Positions 9,058 to 16,387 of a DNA stretch of 64,000 nucleotides are shown here, piece by piece. Under the pieces are notes generated by a model. That model did not search any database. It was not told the origin of the DNA and saw only the letters and a list, made by a program, of their open reading frames with translations. The position numbers were made by a program, and so were the translations under genes. Each line of letters starts with the position of its first letter. Within the stretch, counting starts at the first letter, position 1. Origin of the DNA: LMUY01 sp964245075 (GTDB lineage Bacteria > Pseudomonadota > Alphaproteobacteria > Acetobacterales > Acetobacteraceae); NCBI GenBank assembly GCA_964245075.1, contig CAXTLC010000008.1:14239-78238 (forward strand). The letters are read 5' to 3'.

Positions 9058-10041
9058 ATGTCCGCTGCCACTTCCCTTCGCCCCGCGCGCCGTGCGGACC
9101 TGGCTTCGCTCGCTGCCCGCTACGGCACGCTGGGCGCCGCCGTGCTGATCTTCGCGGTGTTCGCACTCAGCAGCGAGCAGTTCACCTCGGCCAACAACAT
9201 CAGCAACATCCTGGTGCAGATCTCTGTGCTGACCGTGATCTCGTCCGGCCTCACCGTGGCGGTGGCCAGCGGCGAGTTCGATCTTTCCGTGGGGCAGGTC
9301 GCCGGTTTGTCCGGCGTGCTGGTGGCCGGGCTGATGGCGTGGTCGGCGCTGCCCATCGCCGTGGCGATCGCGCTCGCAGTGCTTTCGGGAGTGGCCCTGG
9401 GCATCGTGAGCGGGCTTCTGGTGACCAGGCTGCGCATTCCCTCGCTCATCGCCACCCTGGCAATGGGGCCGATCGCGCTCGGCCTGAACTACGCCTATGA
9501 CGGCGGGGATTCGATCTACACCTCTTTCCCAAAGGCCTTCTACGTGATCGCTACCGGCCGCGTGCTGGGCGTCATCCCGGTGCCGATCATCATCGCCTCC
9601 GTCGTCGTCCTCGCGTTCTACGTCCTGGTCAACCGGACCCGGCTGGGGCGCGCCCTGGTCGCCACCGGGTCCAACCTGCAAGCGGCGCGGCTGTCCGGCA
9701 TCAACGTCAACCGCTGCCGCCTGCTGGCGCTGGTGCTGTCGGCGCTGGGCGCGGCGCTGGGCGGCATCATGCTCACCGCGCGGCTGGGCACCGGGCAGCC
9801 CGGCGCGGGGGAGGCCTACCTGATGGACAGCCTGACGGCGGTGTTCCTCGGCATGACGGCGTTCAAGCCGGGCCGCGCGTCCATCCAGGGCACGCTGGTC
9901 GGCGTTGTCATCATCGGCATGCTGGACAACGGGCTCAACCTGCTGGGGGCGCCGTTCTACTTGCAGAACGAGGTCCGGGGCGTGGTGATGATCGCCGCGG
10001 TCAGCCTTGCGGTGCTGCGCGGCGAGATCCGCTTCTTCTAG
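9058..10041 (+). CDS. Sugar ABC transporter permease
   Basis: A 327-residue membrane protein of the RbsC/LsrC family with about eight to ten hydrophobic segments. Family marks include NISNILVQISVLTVISSG, the loop VASGEFDLSVGQVAG (a diagnostic ribose-type permease motif), and the cytoplasmic coupling region NRTRLGRALVATGSNLQAARLSGI. The start ATG lies two bases after the ATPase stop, so the two are coupled. It is the channel for the substrate captured by the upstream binding protein. Its stop is followed by two hairpins before the next gene, suggesting transcript processing or partial termination there. Confidence 0.87.
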   Translation: MSAATSLRPARRADLASLAARYGTLGAAVLIFAVFALSSEQFTSANNISNILVQISVLTVISSGLTVAVASGEFDLSVGQVAGLSGVLVAGLMAWSALPIAVAIALAVLSGVALGIVSGLLVTRLRIPSLIATLAMGPIALGLNYAYDGGDSIYTSFPKAFYVIATGRVLGVIPVPIIIASVVVLAFYVLVNRTRLGRALVATGSNLQAARLSGINVNRCRLLALVLSALGAALGGIMLTARLGTGQPGAGEAYLMDSLTAVFLGMTAFKPGRASIQGTLVGVVIIGMLDNGLNLLGAPFYLQNEVRGVVMIAAVSLAVLRGEIRFF

Positions 10042-10050
10042 CCTGCACTC

Positions 10051-10074
10051 GCCCTGACTGGAGACAGTCAGGGC
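10051..10074 (+). terminator. Hairpin after the permease gene
   Basis: GCCCTGACT at 10051-10059 pairs perfectly with AGTCAGGGC at 10066-10074 across a six-base loop, nine bases after the permease stop. There is no T tract after it, so it may be a weak terminator, a 3'-end stabiliser or a pause site rather than a classical intrinsic terminator. Confidence 0.45.
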
Positions 10075-10100
10075 GTCAATTGCCAGGCCAAACAAGGAAC

Positions 10101-10142
10101 TAGACCGCGCTGACCGTTCACGGTCAGCCAAAAAGCGGTCTA
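10101..10142 (+). promoter_or_regulatory. Two-tier hairpin just before the short-chain dehydrogenase gene
   Basis: TAGACCGC (10101-10108) pairs with GCGGTCTA (10135-10142). Inside it GCTGACCG (10109-10116) pairs with CGGTCAGC (10121-10128) across the loop TTCA, and CAAAAA (10129-10134) is left as a one-sided bulge. All 16 base pairs are perfect. It ends two to three bases before the Shine-Dalgarno-like GGGAGG of the next gene, so folding could limit ribosome access or separate expression of importer and dehydrogenase. It could also be a genome-wide palindromic repeat; one window cannot tell. Confidence 0.45.
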
Positions 10143-10160
10143 ACGGGAGGGTTGAAAGCG

Positions 10161-10922
10161 ATGGACAAAGCAGGGAACGGCCGCACGGCCCTCGTCACCG
10201 GCGCCAGCCGCGGCATCGGCCAGGCCATCGCGCTCGGCCTGGCGCGGGACGGTTTCGACGTGGTCGTCAACGACATCGAGCGGCAGCGCGGGGAACTCGA
10301 CGCGGTCGCCGCTGAGATCAATGCGCTCGGGCGGCGCGGCACCGCGGTCACGGCCGATGTCAGCAACCGGGCGGAAGTGGCCGCCATGGTGGCCGCGGCG
10401 CTTGCCGCATCGGGCCGGATCGACGCCGTCGTGAACAATGCCGGCATCCTGATCCCCGGTCCGGTCGAGACCTTGGCGGAGGAGACGTGGGACGCGGTGA
10501 TGGACGTCAACGCGAAGGGCACGTTCCTGGTCATCCAGGCCGTGCTGCCGCACATGCGCGAACGCGGCTATGGGCGCCTCGTCAACATCGCGTCCATCGG
10601 CGGCAAGCATGGCGCGCCGGAGCAGGCCCACTACTCCGCCAGCAAGGCGGCCATCATGGGCTTCACCCGCGTGCTGGCGCAGGAGGTGGGGCCGTTCGGC
10701 ATCACGGCCAACTGCGTCTGCCCCGGGATCATCGTCACCGAGATGGGCCGGACCAACCTGTCCGAGCAGGCGACCGTGGATCTGTGGGTCGGCAGAACGG
10801 CGTTGCGCCGCCTGGGCCACCCGGAGGACGTGGTGGGACCCGCCTGCTTCCTTGCTTCCGACGCATCGGCCTTCGTCACGGGGCAGTCGCTCAACGTGTG
10901 CGGCGGCATCGTGCTGAGCTGA
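10161..10922 (+). CDS. Short-chain dehydrogenase/reductase
   Basis: A 253-residue classical SDR. It has the cofactor motif TGASRGIG near residue 16, the structural NNAG about residue 92, and the catalytic set Ser (in NIASIGG), Tyr and Lys (YSASK) in normal spacing. The late segment PGIIVTEMG and the C-terminal GQSLNVCGG are usual for the family. The ATG at 10161 is preceded by GGGAGG at 10145-10150; a TTG three codons earlier is a weaker option. It is the last gene of the sugar locus and probably oxidises the imported polyol or interconverts a ketone and alcohol on the route to the dehydrogenase complex. Substrate is inferred from context only. Confidence 0.85.
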   Translation: MDKAGNGRTALVTGASRGIGQAIALGLARDGFDVVVNDIERQRGELDAVAAEINALGRRGTAVTADVSNRAEVAAMVAAALAASGRIDAVVNNAGILIPGPVETLAEETWDAVMDVNAKGTFLVIQAVLPHMRERGYGRLVNIASIGGKHGAPEQAHYSASKAAIMGFTRVLAQEVGPFGITANCVCPGIIVTEMGRTNLSEQATVDLWVGRTALRRLGHPEDVVGPACFLASDASAFVTGQSLNVCGGIVLS

Positions 10923-10945
10923 ACGGCGGCGCCGGCCCTGGAACG

Positions 10946-10971
10946 GCTCGGCGCGCTGCGGCGGGCCGAGC
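10946..10971. terminator. Short hairpin between two convergent genes, possible bidirectional terminator
   Basis: GCTCGGC (10946-10952) pairs with GCCGAGC (10965-10971) across 12 bases, between the stops of the dehydrogenase and of the minus-strand response regulator. There is no T tract on either side, so the call is weak. Confidence 0.3.
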
Positions 10972-10983
10972 GGGAGGACGAGA

Positions 10984-11388
10984 CTACTCGGCCATCAACC
11001 TTCGGACGGCGGCGCAGATCTCCGACGGAAGGTACGGCTTGGCAATGTACAGGTCCTTGGTCCCGCTCGCTAGCTCGCCGACGGCATCCGGGCGTCCAGT
11101 CATGAAGATGACTGGCAGTTCCGGCCGGGTTTCCCGCACACGCCGGGCCAGGGCGCGGCCATCCAGCGAGCCAGGCAACTGGATATCCGTCAGCAAGACG
11201 GCGATTTCCGCCGAAGCCTCCAAGAGCTGCATTGCTTCGTCGCCAGACCCTGCCTCCATGACGTCGTAACCCTCGTCGGCAAGCACCTCCGACAGCGTGA
11301 GACGGATGAGAAACTCATCCTCGACCACCAAAACCCGCCGGGCGACAGGATCTGTCAGGGTCGCCGAGGCTCGATTGTCTGAAGGCAT
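10984..11388 (-). CDS. Single-domain response regulator (CheY-like receiver)
   Basis: A 134-residue protein consisting only of a receiver domain. The acidic pocket is in VLVVEDEF (residues 19-26), the phospho-acceptor is Asp68 in LLTDIQLPG, the Thr switch is in VIFMTG, and the conserved Lys is in YIAKPY. There is no output domain, so it must act by protein contact or phosphotransfer, like the stand-alone receivers often paired with hybrid kinases in alphaproteobacteria. I placed the start at the ATG at 11386-11388, where the frame begins with a short leader before the first beta-strand. No partner kinase is in the window, so its pathway is unknown. Confidence 0.85.
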   Translation of the reverse strand: MPSDNRASATLTDPVARRVLVVEDEFLIRLTLSEVLADEGYDVMEAGSGDEAMQLLEASAEIAVLLTDIQLPGSLDGRALARRVRETRPELPVIFMTGRPDAVGELASGTKDLYIAKPYLPSEICAAVRRLMAE

Positions 11389-11653
11389 GCATCGCCAACG
11401 CCGCAGCCATGGTTTCGTTCGGCGGAACACCCTGCGTGGCGCCGCCGGGCCGCCGGGGTTATGCTGAAAGGCACCAGGGCTTTGCTGCCCGGTTGCTGTT
11501 GGAGACCAGGCTATTCGTGCTGAACCGACGTTGGCCAATGGCCAGAACCTCCGCCGCGCTCCGCCAGCCGCAGCCGCGGCGTCGCGAGCACTGGCGGTTT
11601 CCCTCGGGACGGCTGGGCGGCAAGCTGCCGTTGACGCAGCAGCAGGCATCAGA

Positions 11654-12022
11654 ATGCTAGCATGGCCAGGCTTGGCCTGTGCGGTCGCCTTGCTGACAGG
11701 TGCCGTCGTGGAAGCGCAGGTCCCGCCTGCGCCGATCAGCCTTGGTGGCCAGGACAACCAACGCCTCGTATGGTGCGCGGGACGCGACGTTGCGATCACC
11801 GGCAGCCGCAGCGCCTACATCGTGCGTGGTGGCTGCCGAACGCTTACCGTATCCGGGGATCTGCTGACCGTGCAGGCCGAGATGCAGCCCGGTTCGCGAA
11901 TCTCGGTGACGGGACGCGGCAGCGTGGTGACCTGGTCGATGGCTGGGCACGGCCGTATCCCGGTCACGGCCGCCCATGGTCCGGGGACCCGGACGCAGCG
12001 GGCCGAGCCGGCGGAGGAGTGA
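11654..12022 (+). CDS. Small secreted protein, DUF3060-like
   Basis: A 122-residue protein with a signal peptide (hydrophobic core AWPGLACAVALLTGAVV, cleavage probable after VEA). The mature part is a short run of beta-strands with alternating Val, Thr and Gly (ITGSRSAYIVRGGCRTLTVSG, then RISVTGRGSVVTWS) and two Cys. The repeat style resembles DUF3060 proteins, which fold as small beta-helices of unknown function. The frame runs upstream to about 11531, but the ATG at 11654 directly precedes the signal peptide. The tail after residue 105 is basic and looks disordered. It is an isolated gene between the response regulator and the beta-propeller gene. Confidence 0.5.
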   Translation: MLAWPGLACAVALLTGAVVEAQVPPAPISLGGQDNQRLVWCAGRDVAITGSRSAYIVRGGCRTLTVSGDLLTVQAEMQPGSRISVTGRGSVVTWSMAGHGRIPVTAAHGPGTRTQRAEPAEE

Positions 12023-12193
12023 GGTTGTCCGGCCACCCTGGCGTTCCAGGTCAGGGCAGGGATGGCAGCGGCACGGCCGAACGAGTGCGCATAAAGCTGG
12101 GCCAGCGGTTGGCGGACGTCCGTGGCCGCCAGGATTCACTCCCAACGCATGCAGGGGCCGTGGTAAGAATCGCAGAGAACCCTTGGATAGACC

Positions 12194-13147
12194 ATGAAAA
12201 AGCTTCTCCTCGCCCTGTTGCTGCTGCCCGGCGTGACGGCGGCTCGGCCGCTTGCGTTCGTGATCAACTCCGGTGAAGCGTCCGTCAGCCTGGTTGACCT
12301 GACGACGCAAGCCGAGGTCAAGCGCATCCCGGTGCTGCGCGAGCCGCACCACATGGCCTTGACGCCGGACGGAAGCTCGTTGCTGGTCGGCGACACCGCG
12401 GGCAACGCCCTTTTCTTCCTGGACCCGCAGACGGGCGATGTGCAGCGCCGGGCGACGGTCAGCGACCCGTACCAGTTGCAGTACAGCCCGGACGGCAAGT
12501 GGCTGGTAGTCGCCGGGCTGGCCCGCAACCAGGTGGACATCTACGACGCGGCAACGCTCGCACTGGCGCACCGCATCCCAGCCTCCTCCATGCCGAGCCA
12601 CATCAACTACTCGCCGGACAGCGCGGTCGCGTATGTCAGCCTGCAAGGCAGCGACTCGCTGATGGCCGTCGACGTGCGATCCGGCGCGGTGCGGTGGACG
12701 GCCCGGGTCGGCAAGACGCCGGCCGGCGTGCTCTGGCTGGACGGCAAGATCCTGGTCGGGATCATGGGGGCGGACTACGTGGCCGTGGTGGACCCGGCGA
12801 CCGGCGCGGTCGAGCGGCGCGTCACCACGGGACGGGGCGCGCACAACCTGTTCGTTTCCCCGGACGGGCGGACCCTGTACGTATGCAACCGGGTGGACGG
12901 AAGCATCTCCGTGCTGGACCCGAAGACGCTGGCGGTTCGAAGCCGCATCGCCATGCCGGGCGGTCCGGACGACATGGATTTCGCGCCTGACGGCAAGATC
13001 TGGGTCACGCGGCGCTGGGCGCATACGGTGGCCATCCTCGACCCGGCGAGCGCCCAGTTCACCACCGTCGAGACGGGGCGCTCGCCGCACGGCATCTGGC
13101 TGAACACTCATCCAGCGGGCGGGCCGACCCGCGTCAGCGCCAAGTGA
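12194..13147 (+). CDS. Periplasmic YVTN-type beta-propeller protein
   Basis: A 317-residue secreted protein. MKKLLLALLLLPGVTAA is a clear signal peptide. The mature part consists of about seven propeller blades built from repeats with the pattern (MALTPDGSSLLVG), (LQYSPDGKWLVVAG), (INYSPDSAVAYVS), (LFVSPDGRTLYVCN), (MDFAPDGKIWVTR), each followed by a strand ending in a D-P-x-T/D-x-A-type turn. Such proteins bind partners or substrates in the envelope and are often linked to quinoprotein or metal systems. Its TGA overlaps the GTG start of the fatty acid hydroxylase gene, so the two are co-translated and perhaps act in one envelope process. Confidence 0.75.
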   Translation: MKKLLLALLLLPGVTAARPLAFVINSGEASVSLVDLTTQAEVKRIPVLREPHHMALTPDGSSLLVGDTAGNALFFLDPQTGDVQRRATVSDPYQLQYSPDGKWLVVAGLARNQVDIYDAATLALAHRIPASSMPSHINYSPDSAVAYVSLQGSDSLMAVDVRSGAVRWTARVGKTPAGVLWLDGKILVGIMGADYVAVVDPATGAVERRVTTGRGAHNLFVSPDGRTLYVCNRVDGSISVLDPKTLAVRSRIAMPGGPDDMDFAPDGKIWVTRRWAHTVAILDPASAQFTTVETGRSPHGIWLNTHPAGGPTRVSAK

Positions 13148-14091
13148 TCGACCCGCTCGACACGGCGGCCGGCTGGCTGCAGGAGCATTTCGTCATCCCG
13201 CTGCTCTACCAGCTTGACCTCATGCAGTGGGAAGACGTGGGCTACGGCTGGGCGCTGTTCGCGATCTACGGCGTGGCCCAGGTGGCCGTCACCCTCGCGG
13301 TCTGCCTGCCGCTGGAGCGCTGGCGCCCCGTGGAAACCTGGCCTGACGCCAAGGCCGTCACCATCGATATCCTCTACACGCTGGTCAACCGCATCGGCGT
13401 GCTGCCCCTGGTCACCTTCGTGCTGTTCTACCAGGCGCAGGTCTGGCTTACCGGCACCCTCACGGATCACGGGATCGTGCCGCCCACGCTGGAAACGCTG
13501 ATTCCCCCTCTGCTCGGCCGTCCCGTGCTGACCTTCGCGCTGTACGTGCTGATCCTGGACTGCGGCGAGTACTGGCGTCACCGGCTGAGCCATTCCTCCG
13601 GCTGGTGGTGGGCGCTGCATTCGCTGCACCATGCGCAGCGGCAGATGACCTTCTGGTCCGACGACCGCAACCACGTGGTGGACGAGGTGATCGCCTTCCT
13701 GTGGTCCGCCGCCCTTGCGCTGCTGATCGGCATCCCGCCGCTGCAATTCCCGCTGCTGGTGCTGGTGCTGCGCTCCCTGGAAAGCCTGAGCCACGCCAAC
13801 GCGCGGGTCTCGTTCGGGCGGGTCGGGGACCGGCTGCTGATCTCCCCGCGGTTCCACCGGGCGCATCACGGCGTGCTGGCGGCCGGGCAGCGGAGCTGCA
13901 ACTACGGCGCGATCCTGCCGGTGTGGGACATGCTGTTCGGCACGGCGGATTTCGGCCGCGAGTATGTCCGCACCGGCGATCCGTCCGGCGAGGAAGCCCT
14001 GGCCACCGGCACCTGGTGGCAGCAGCAATCGGCGGGGTGGCGCCGCATGGTGCGCACCGTCCGGCGGCGGCGCTACAGCACGGCGCGATAG
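13144..14091 (+). CDS. Sterol desaturase / fatty acid hydroxylase family membrane protein
   Basis: A 315-residue integral membrane di-iron enzyme. Several hydrophobic helices lie in residues 30-130. The eight-histidine iron ligands appear as HRLSH, HSLHH and HRAHHG in the expected order between residues 150 and 250. The family hydroxylates or desaturates lipid chains, sterols or carotenoids using oxygen. The start is a GTG at 13144 overlapping the stop of the beta-propeller gene; this is the only start that keeps the first helix. The C-terminus is a basic tail. The lipid substrate is not evident. Confidence 0.82.
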   Translation: MIDPLDTAAGWLQEHFVIPLLYQLDLMQWEDVGYGWALFAIYGVAQVAVTLAVCLPLERWRPVETWPDAKAVTIDILYTLVNRIGVLPLVTFVLFYQAQVWLTGTLTDHGIVPPTLETLIPPLLGRPVLTFALYVLILDCGEYWRHRLSHSSGWWWALHSLHHAQRQMTFWSDDRNHVVDEVIAFLWSAALALLIGIPPLQFPLLVLVLRSLESLSHANARVSFGRVGDRLLISPRFHRAHHGVLAAGQRSCNYGAILPVWDMLFGTADFGREYVRTGDPSGEEALATGTWWQQQSAGWRRMVRTVRRRRYSTAR

Positions 14092-14094
14092 ACG

Positions 14095-14961
14095 GTGCCG
14101 GAAGGAGGCGCCGCCGGCCGAGACTCCGCCCATCTGAGCCCCGCCGAACGCAAGCAGGCGACCCAGAGCGCTCCGGTCGGGCCGCTGGTCATCCACGAAG
14201 TGGTGCGCGGGGAAGGCTTGGTGGAGCTCGACCGATCGTTCGGCGGCCTGGCCTGGTCGGGCCTCGCGGCCGGCTTGTCGATCGGCTTCTCCTTCCTGAT
14301 GCAGGCGGCGTTGCAGGCCGGCCTGCCGGACACGCCGTGGCGGCCGTTGGTGGCGGCGTTCGGCTACAGCCTTGGCTTCCTGATCGTCGTGCTCGGCCGT
14401 CAGCAACTATTCACGGAAACGACGCTGACCGCCGTGATCCCCGTGCTGACCGAGCGCACCGGCCGCATGTTGCTGCGAATGCTGCGGGTTTGGGGAATCG
14501 TGCTCGTGGCCAACCTGGTGGGAACGGCGGCGCTCGGGGCGCTGCTGGCCCAGCCCGGCGTCATGCCGCCGCCCATGGTCACGGCGATGGACCAGATCGC
14601 GGAGCACACGTTCCAACCCTCGTTCGGGCATGGCGTCCTGCTGGCCGGGTTCGCCGGCTGGCTGATCGGTCTGATGGTGTGGCTGCTGCCCGGCAGCAGT
14701 TCGTCGCGCCCCTTGCTCATCATCCTGCTGACCTACGCGATTGCCGCTTGCGGCTTCCCGCACGTGGTCGCCGGGTCGGTGGAAGCGGCATACGCCGTCG
14801 CCGCGGGGCATCAGGCCGTTCCGGACTATCTCTGGCGCTTCCTGGCGCCGACCCTGCTGGGCAACTGCGTGGGCGGAACATTGCTCGCGGCGCTGCTGAA
14901 CCACGCGCCGATCGCCGGCGAACTGGACAGGGCAGGGCAGGTCGACCAAGACGAACCATAG
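14095..14961 (+). CDS. Formate/nitrite transporter family (FNT) channel protein
   Basis: A 288-residue membrane protein with six hydrophobic segments starting near residue 55 (WSGLAAGLSIGFSFLMQAAL). The pattern LGRQQLFTETTLTAVIPVL in the second segment and NLVGTAALGALL in the third match the half-helix and helix signatures of FNT channels, and more exactly the YfdC-like branch, which has longer, polar N-termini. FNT proteins conduct small monovalent anions or their acids. A GTG at 14095 gives the longest frame, three bases after the previous stop; a later start near residue 30 is possible. The transported ion is not known for this branch. Confidence 0.75.
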   Translation: MPEGGAAGRDSAHLSPAERKQATQSAPVGPLVIHEVVRGEGLVELDRSFGGLAWSGLAAGLSIGFSFLMQAALQAGLPDTPWRPLVAAFGYSLGFLIVVLGRQQLFTETTLTAVIPVLTERTGRMLLRMLRVWGIVLVANLVGTAALGALLAQPGVMPPPMVTAMDQIAEHTFQPSFGHGVLLAGFAGWLIGLMVWLLPGSSSSRPLLIILLTYAIAACGFPHVVAGSVEAAYAVAAGHQAVPDYLWRFLAPTLLGNCVGGTLLAALLNHAPIAGELDRAGQVDQDEP

Positions 14962-15023
14962 CGAAGCGGGAACCCATGGCCGATGCGCCACTTGGTCCTT
15001 TCAAGCATCGAGGGGTTTGAGAC

Positions 15024-15389
15024 ATGGTGGAAATGCTGTCGGCCGGGTCACCGGTCGAGATCGAGGCGAAGGCCGAGGCGGCCGGCTTGCCGGAGGTGGA
15101 CCGGGATGCGGCGTTGGCCTTGTTCCACGACCTTACGAGCCGGCTGGAACTGGACCTGCTGGAAACGCCCTCTGACGGCGGCGAGCCCTGGCCGCGGCAC
15201 CGGTTCTGGTTTGGCCCGGCAGCGGCGGTCGAGGCGATGGCGAAGCGGCTGCGCGGCGCGGCAGACGTGGCGGAAGCGCCTGACACGGCTGAAATCGTGT
15301 TCGTGACGAGCGGCGAGGGGCGTTTTGGCGGATTGCTGGCCGCCGGATCGGGGGCGGCCTGGTTGGAACGGGTCGCGCCTCCAGCCTGA
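15024..15389 (+). CDS. Hypothetical protein, 121 residues
   Basis: I do not recognise this protein. It is acidic, with no signal peptide or membrane segment. An N-terminal helix-rich part (EIEAKAEAAGLPEVDRDAAL) leads to ALFHDLTSRLELDLLE, and the C-terminal half alternates helices and strands. The ATG at 15024 follows GAGG at 15010-15013. Codon use is like its neighbours, and it lies between the FNT channel and the rhodanese on the same strand, which supports a real gene. Confidence 0.55.
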   Translation: MVEMLSAGSPVEIEAKAEAAGLPEVDRDAALALFHDLTSRLELDLLETPSDGGEPWPRHRFWFGPAAAVEAMAKRLRGAADVAEAPDTAEIVFVTSGEGRFGGLLAAGSGAAWLERVAPPA

Positions 15390-15471
15390 TCGCCGATCAG
15401 GACGCCAAGCGGCAGCGTTCGGTGTTCGCAGGTGACTCGTGGGTGACTGGGGCAACCTTGGGGTGAGGACG

Positions 15472-15888
15472 ATGGTAGAGGATATCGCGCCGAAGCAGGT
15501 GTGGGACGCGCTGAGCAACGATCCCCATGCGCGTCTTGTGGACGTGCGCACGGACATCGAGTGGGCGCGCATCGGGGTTCCGGACCTGGCCGGGACGGGC
15601 AAGGGGACGGTGATGATCTCGTGGCAGGTCGCTCCCGCCATGCAGGTGAACGCCGGGTTCCTGGACGACATGAAAGCCGCCGGGTTGAGCCCGGCGGACC
15701 ACATCTACTTCCTATGCCGCAGCGGGGTACGCTCCGTGGCGGCGGCCCAGGCAGCCCAGGCAGCCGGTTTCCCGCATGCCTACAACGTCGCCGACGGGTT
15801 CGAGGGACCGCCCGACGGCTCCGGCGCACGCGGCCGCGTGGCGGGATGGCAAGCTGACGGCCTGCCTTGGACGAGCCCCCAGGCGTGA
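15472..15888 (+). CDS. Rhodanese-like domain protein
   Basis: A 138-residue single-domain rhodanese. The segment ARLVDVRTDIEWARIGVPD is the CH2A-type start region and FLCRSGVRSV carries the active-site Cys in a six-residue loop (CRSGVR), as in small sulfurtransferases. Then come AAGFPHAYNVADGFEG and a C-terminal W-rich tail. The enzyme would carry persulfide sulfur in the cytoplasm. The frame is open from a GTG at 15439, but the ATG at 15472, preceded by GAGG at 15463-15466, places the domain correctly. It converges with the CinA-type gene, with 16 bp between stops. Confidence 0.82.
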   Translation: MVEDIAPKQVWDALSNDPHARLVDVRTDIEWARIGVPDLAGTGKGTVMISWQVAPAMQVNAGFLDDMKAAGLSPADHIYFLCRSGVRSVAAAQAAQAAGFPHAYNVADGFEGPPDGSGARGRVAGWQADGLPWTSPQA

Positions 15889-15904
15889 CGCCCGCATCTG
15901 CTCG

Positions 15905-16387
15905 TCAGCCCTCAAGCGCCTCGCCCAGCAAACCCAGCAGCCCAGCCGCGAACGCCCGCATGTTGGCAGCCCGGTCCGCGCTGCCCGTTTCCAGCGTGAC
16001 CACCTTCTCCACCGGCCCGCTGACCGCCAGGCAGGTGTGTCCCGCGCCGTCCCCGTAGCTGTTGCCCGATGGCCCGGCGGCGCCCGTCTCCGCGATCCCC
16101 CACGCCGCCCCGTGCCGCTCGCGCACCGTGCGGGCGAGCAGCGCGGCGTAGGGCTCGGACGCGGAGCGCAGGCCCGTCATCCCGTCCTTCGTGATCCCGA
16201 GCAGCGCGGTCCGCGCTCCCGCGGTGTAAACGACCGCGCCGCCCAGGAAATACGCGCTGGCGCCCGGAACCGACAGCAGCGCCGCCGACACCAGGCCGCC
16301 AGACGAAGATTCGCAGACCGCCACCGTCTGCCCGCGCGCCTTCAGCGACGCGCCCACCTGCTCGGCCAACGGCAGCAAGGATCGCAT
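15905..16387 (-). CDS. pncC: CinA C-terminal-type nicotinamide-nucleotide amidase
   Basis: A 160-residue stand-alone CinA_C domain. The N-terminal block AVCESSSGGLVSAAL corresponds to the usual (T/V)AES(C/S)TGG(L/x) active-site loop. YFLGGAVVYT, then ETGAAGPSG and a C-terminal helix complete the fold. Members hydrolyse nicotinamide mononucleotide to nicotinate mononucleotide in the NAD salvage cycle. The ATG at 16385-16387 overlaps the stop of the upstream acyltransferase-like gene (TGATG), so the two are translationally coupled. The gene is the last of a four-gene minus-strand set. The assignment of the exact reaction rests on family membership. Confidence 0.8.
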   Translation of the reverse strand: MRSLLPLAEQVGASLKARGQTVAVCESSSGGLVSAALLSVPGASAYFLGGAVVYTAGARTALLGITKDGMTGLRSASEPYAALLARTVRERHGAAWGIAETGAAGPSGNSYGDGAGHTCLAVSGPVEKVVTLETGSADRAANMRAFAAGLLGLLGEALEG

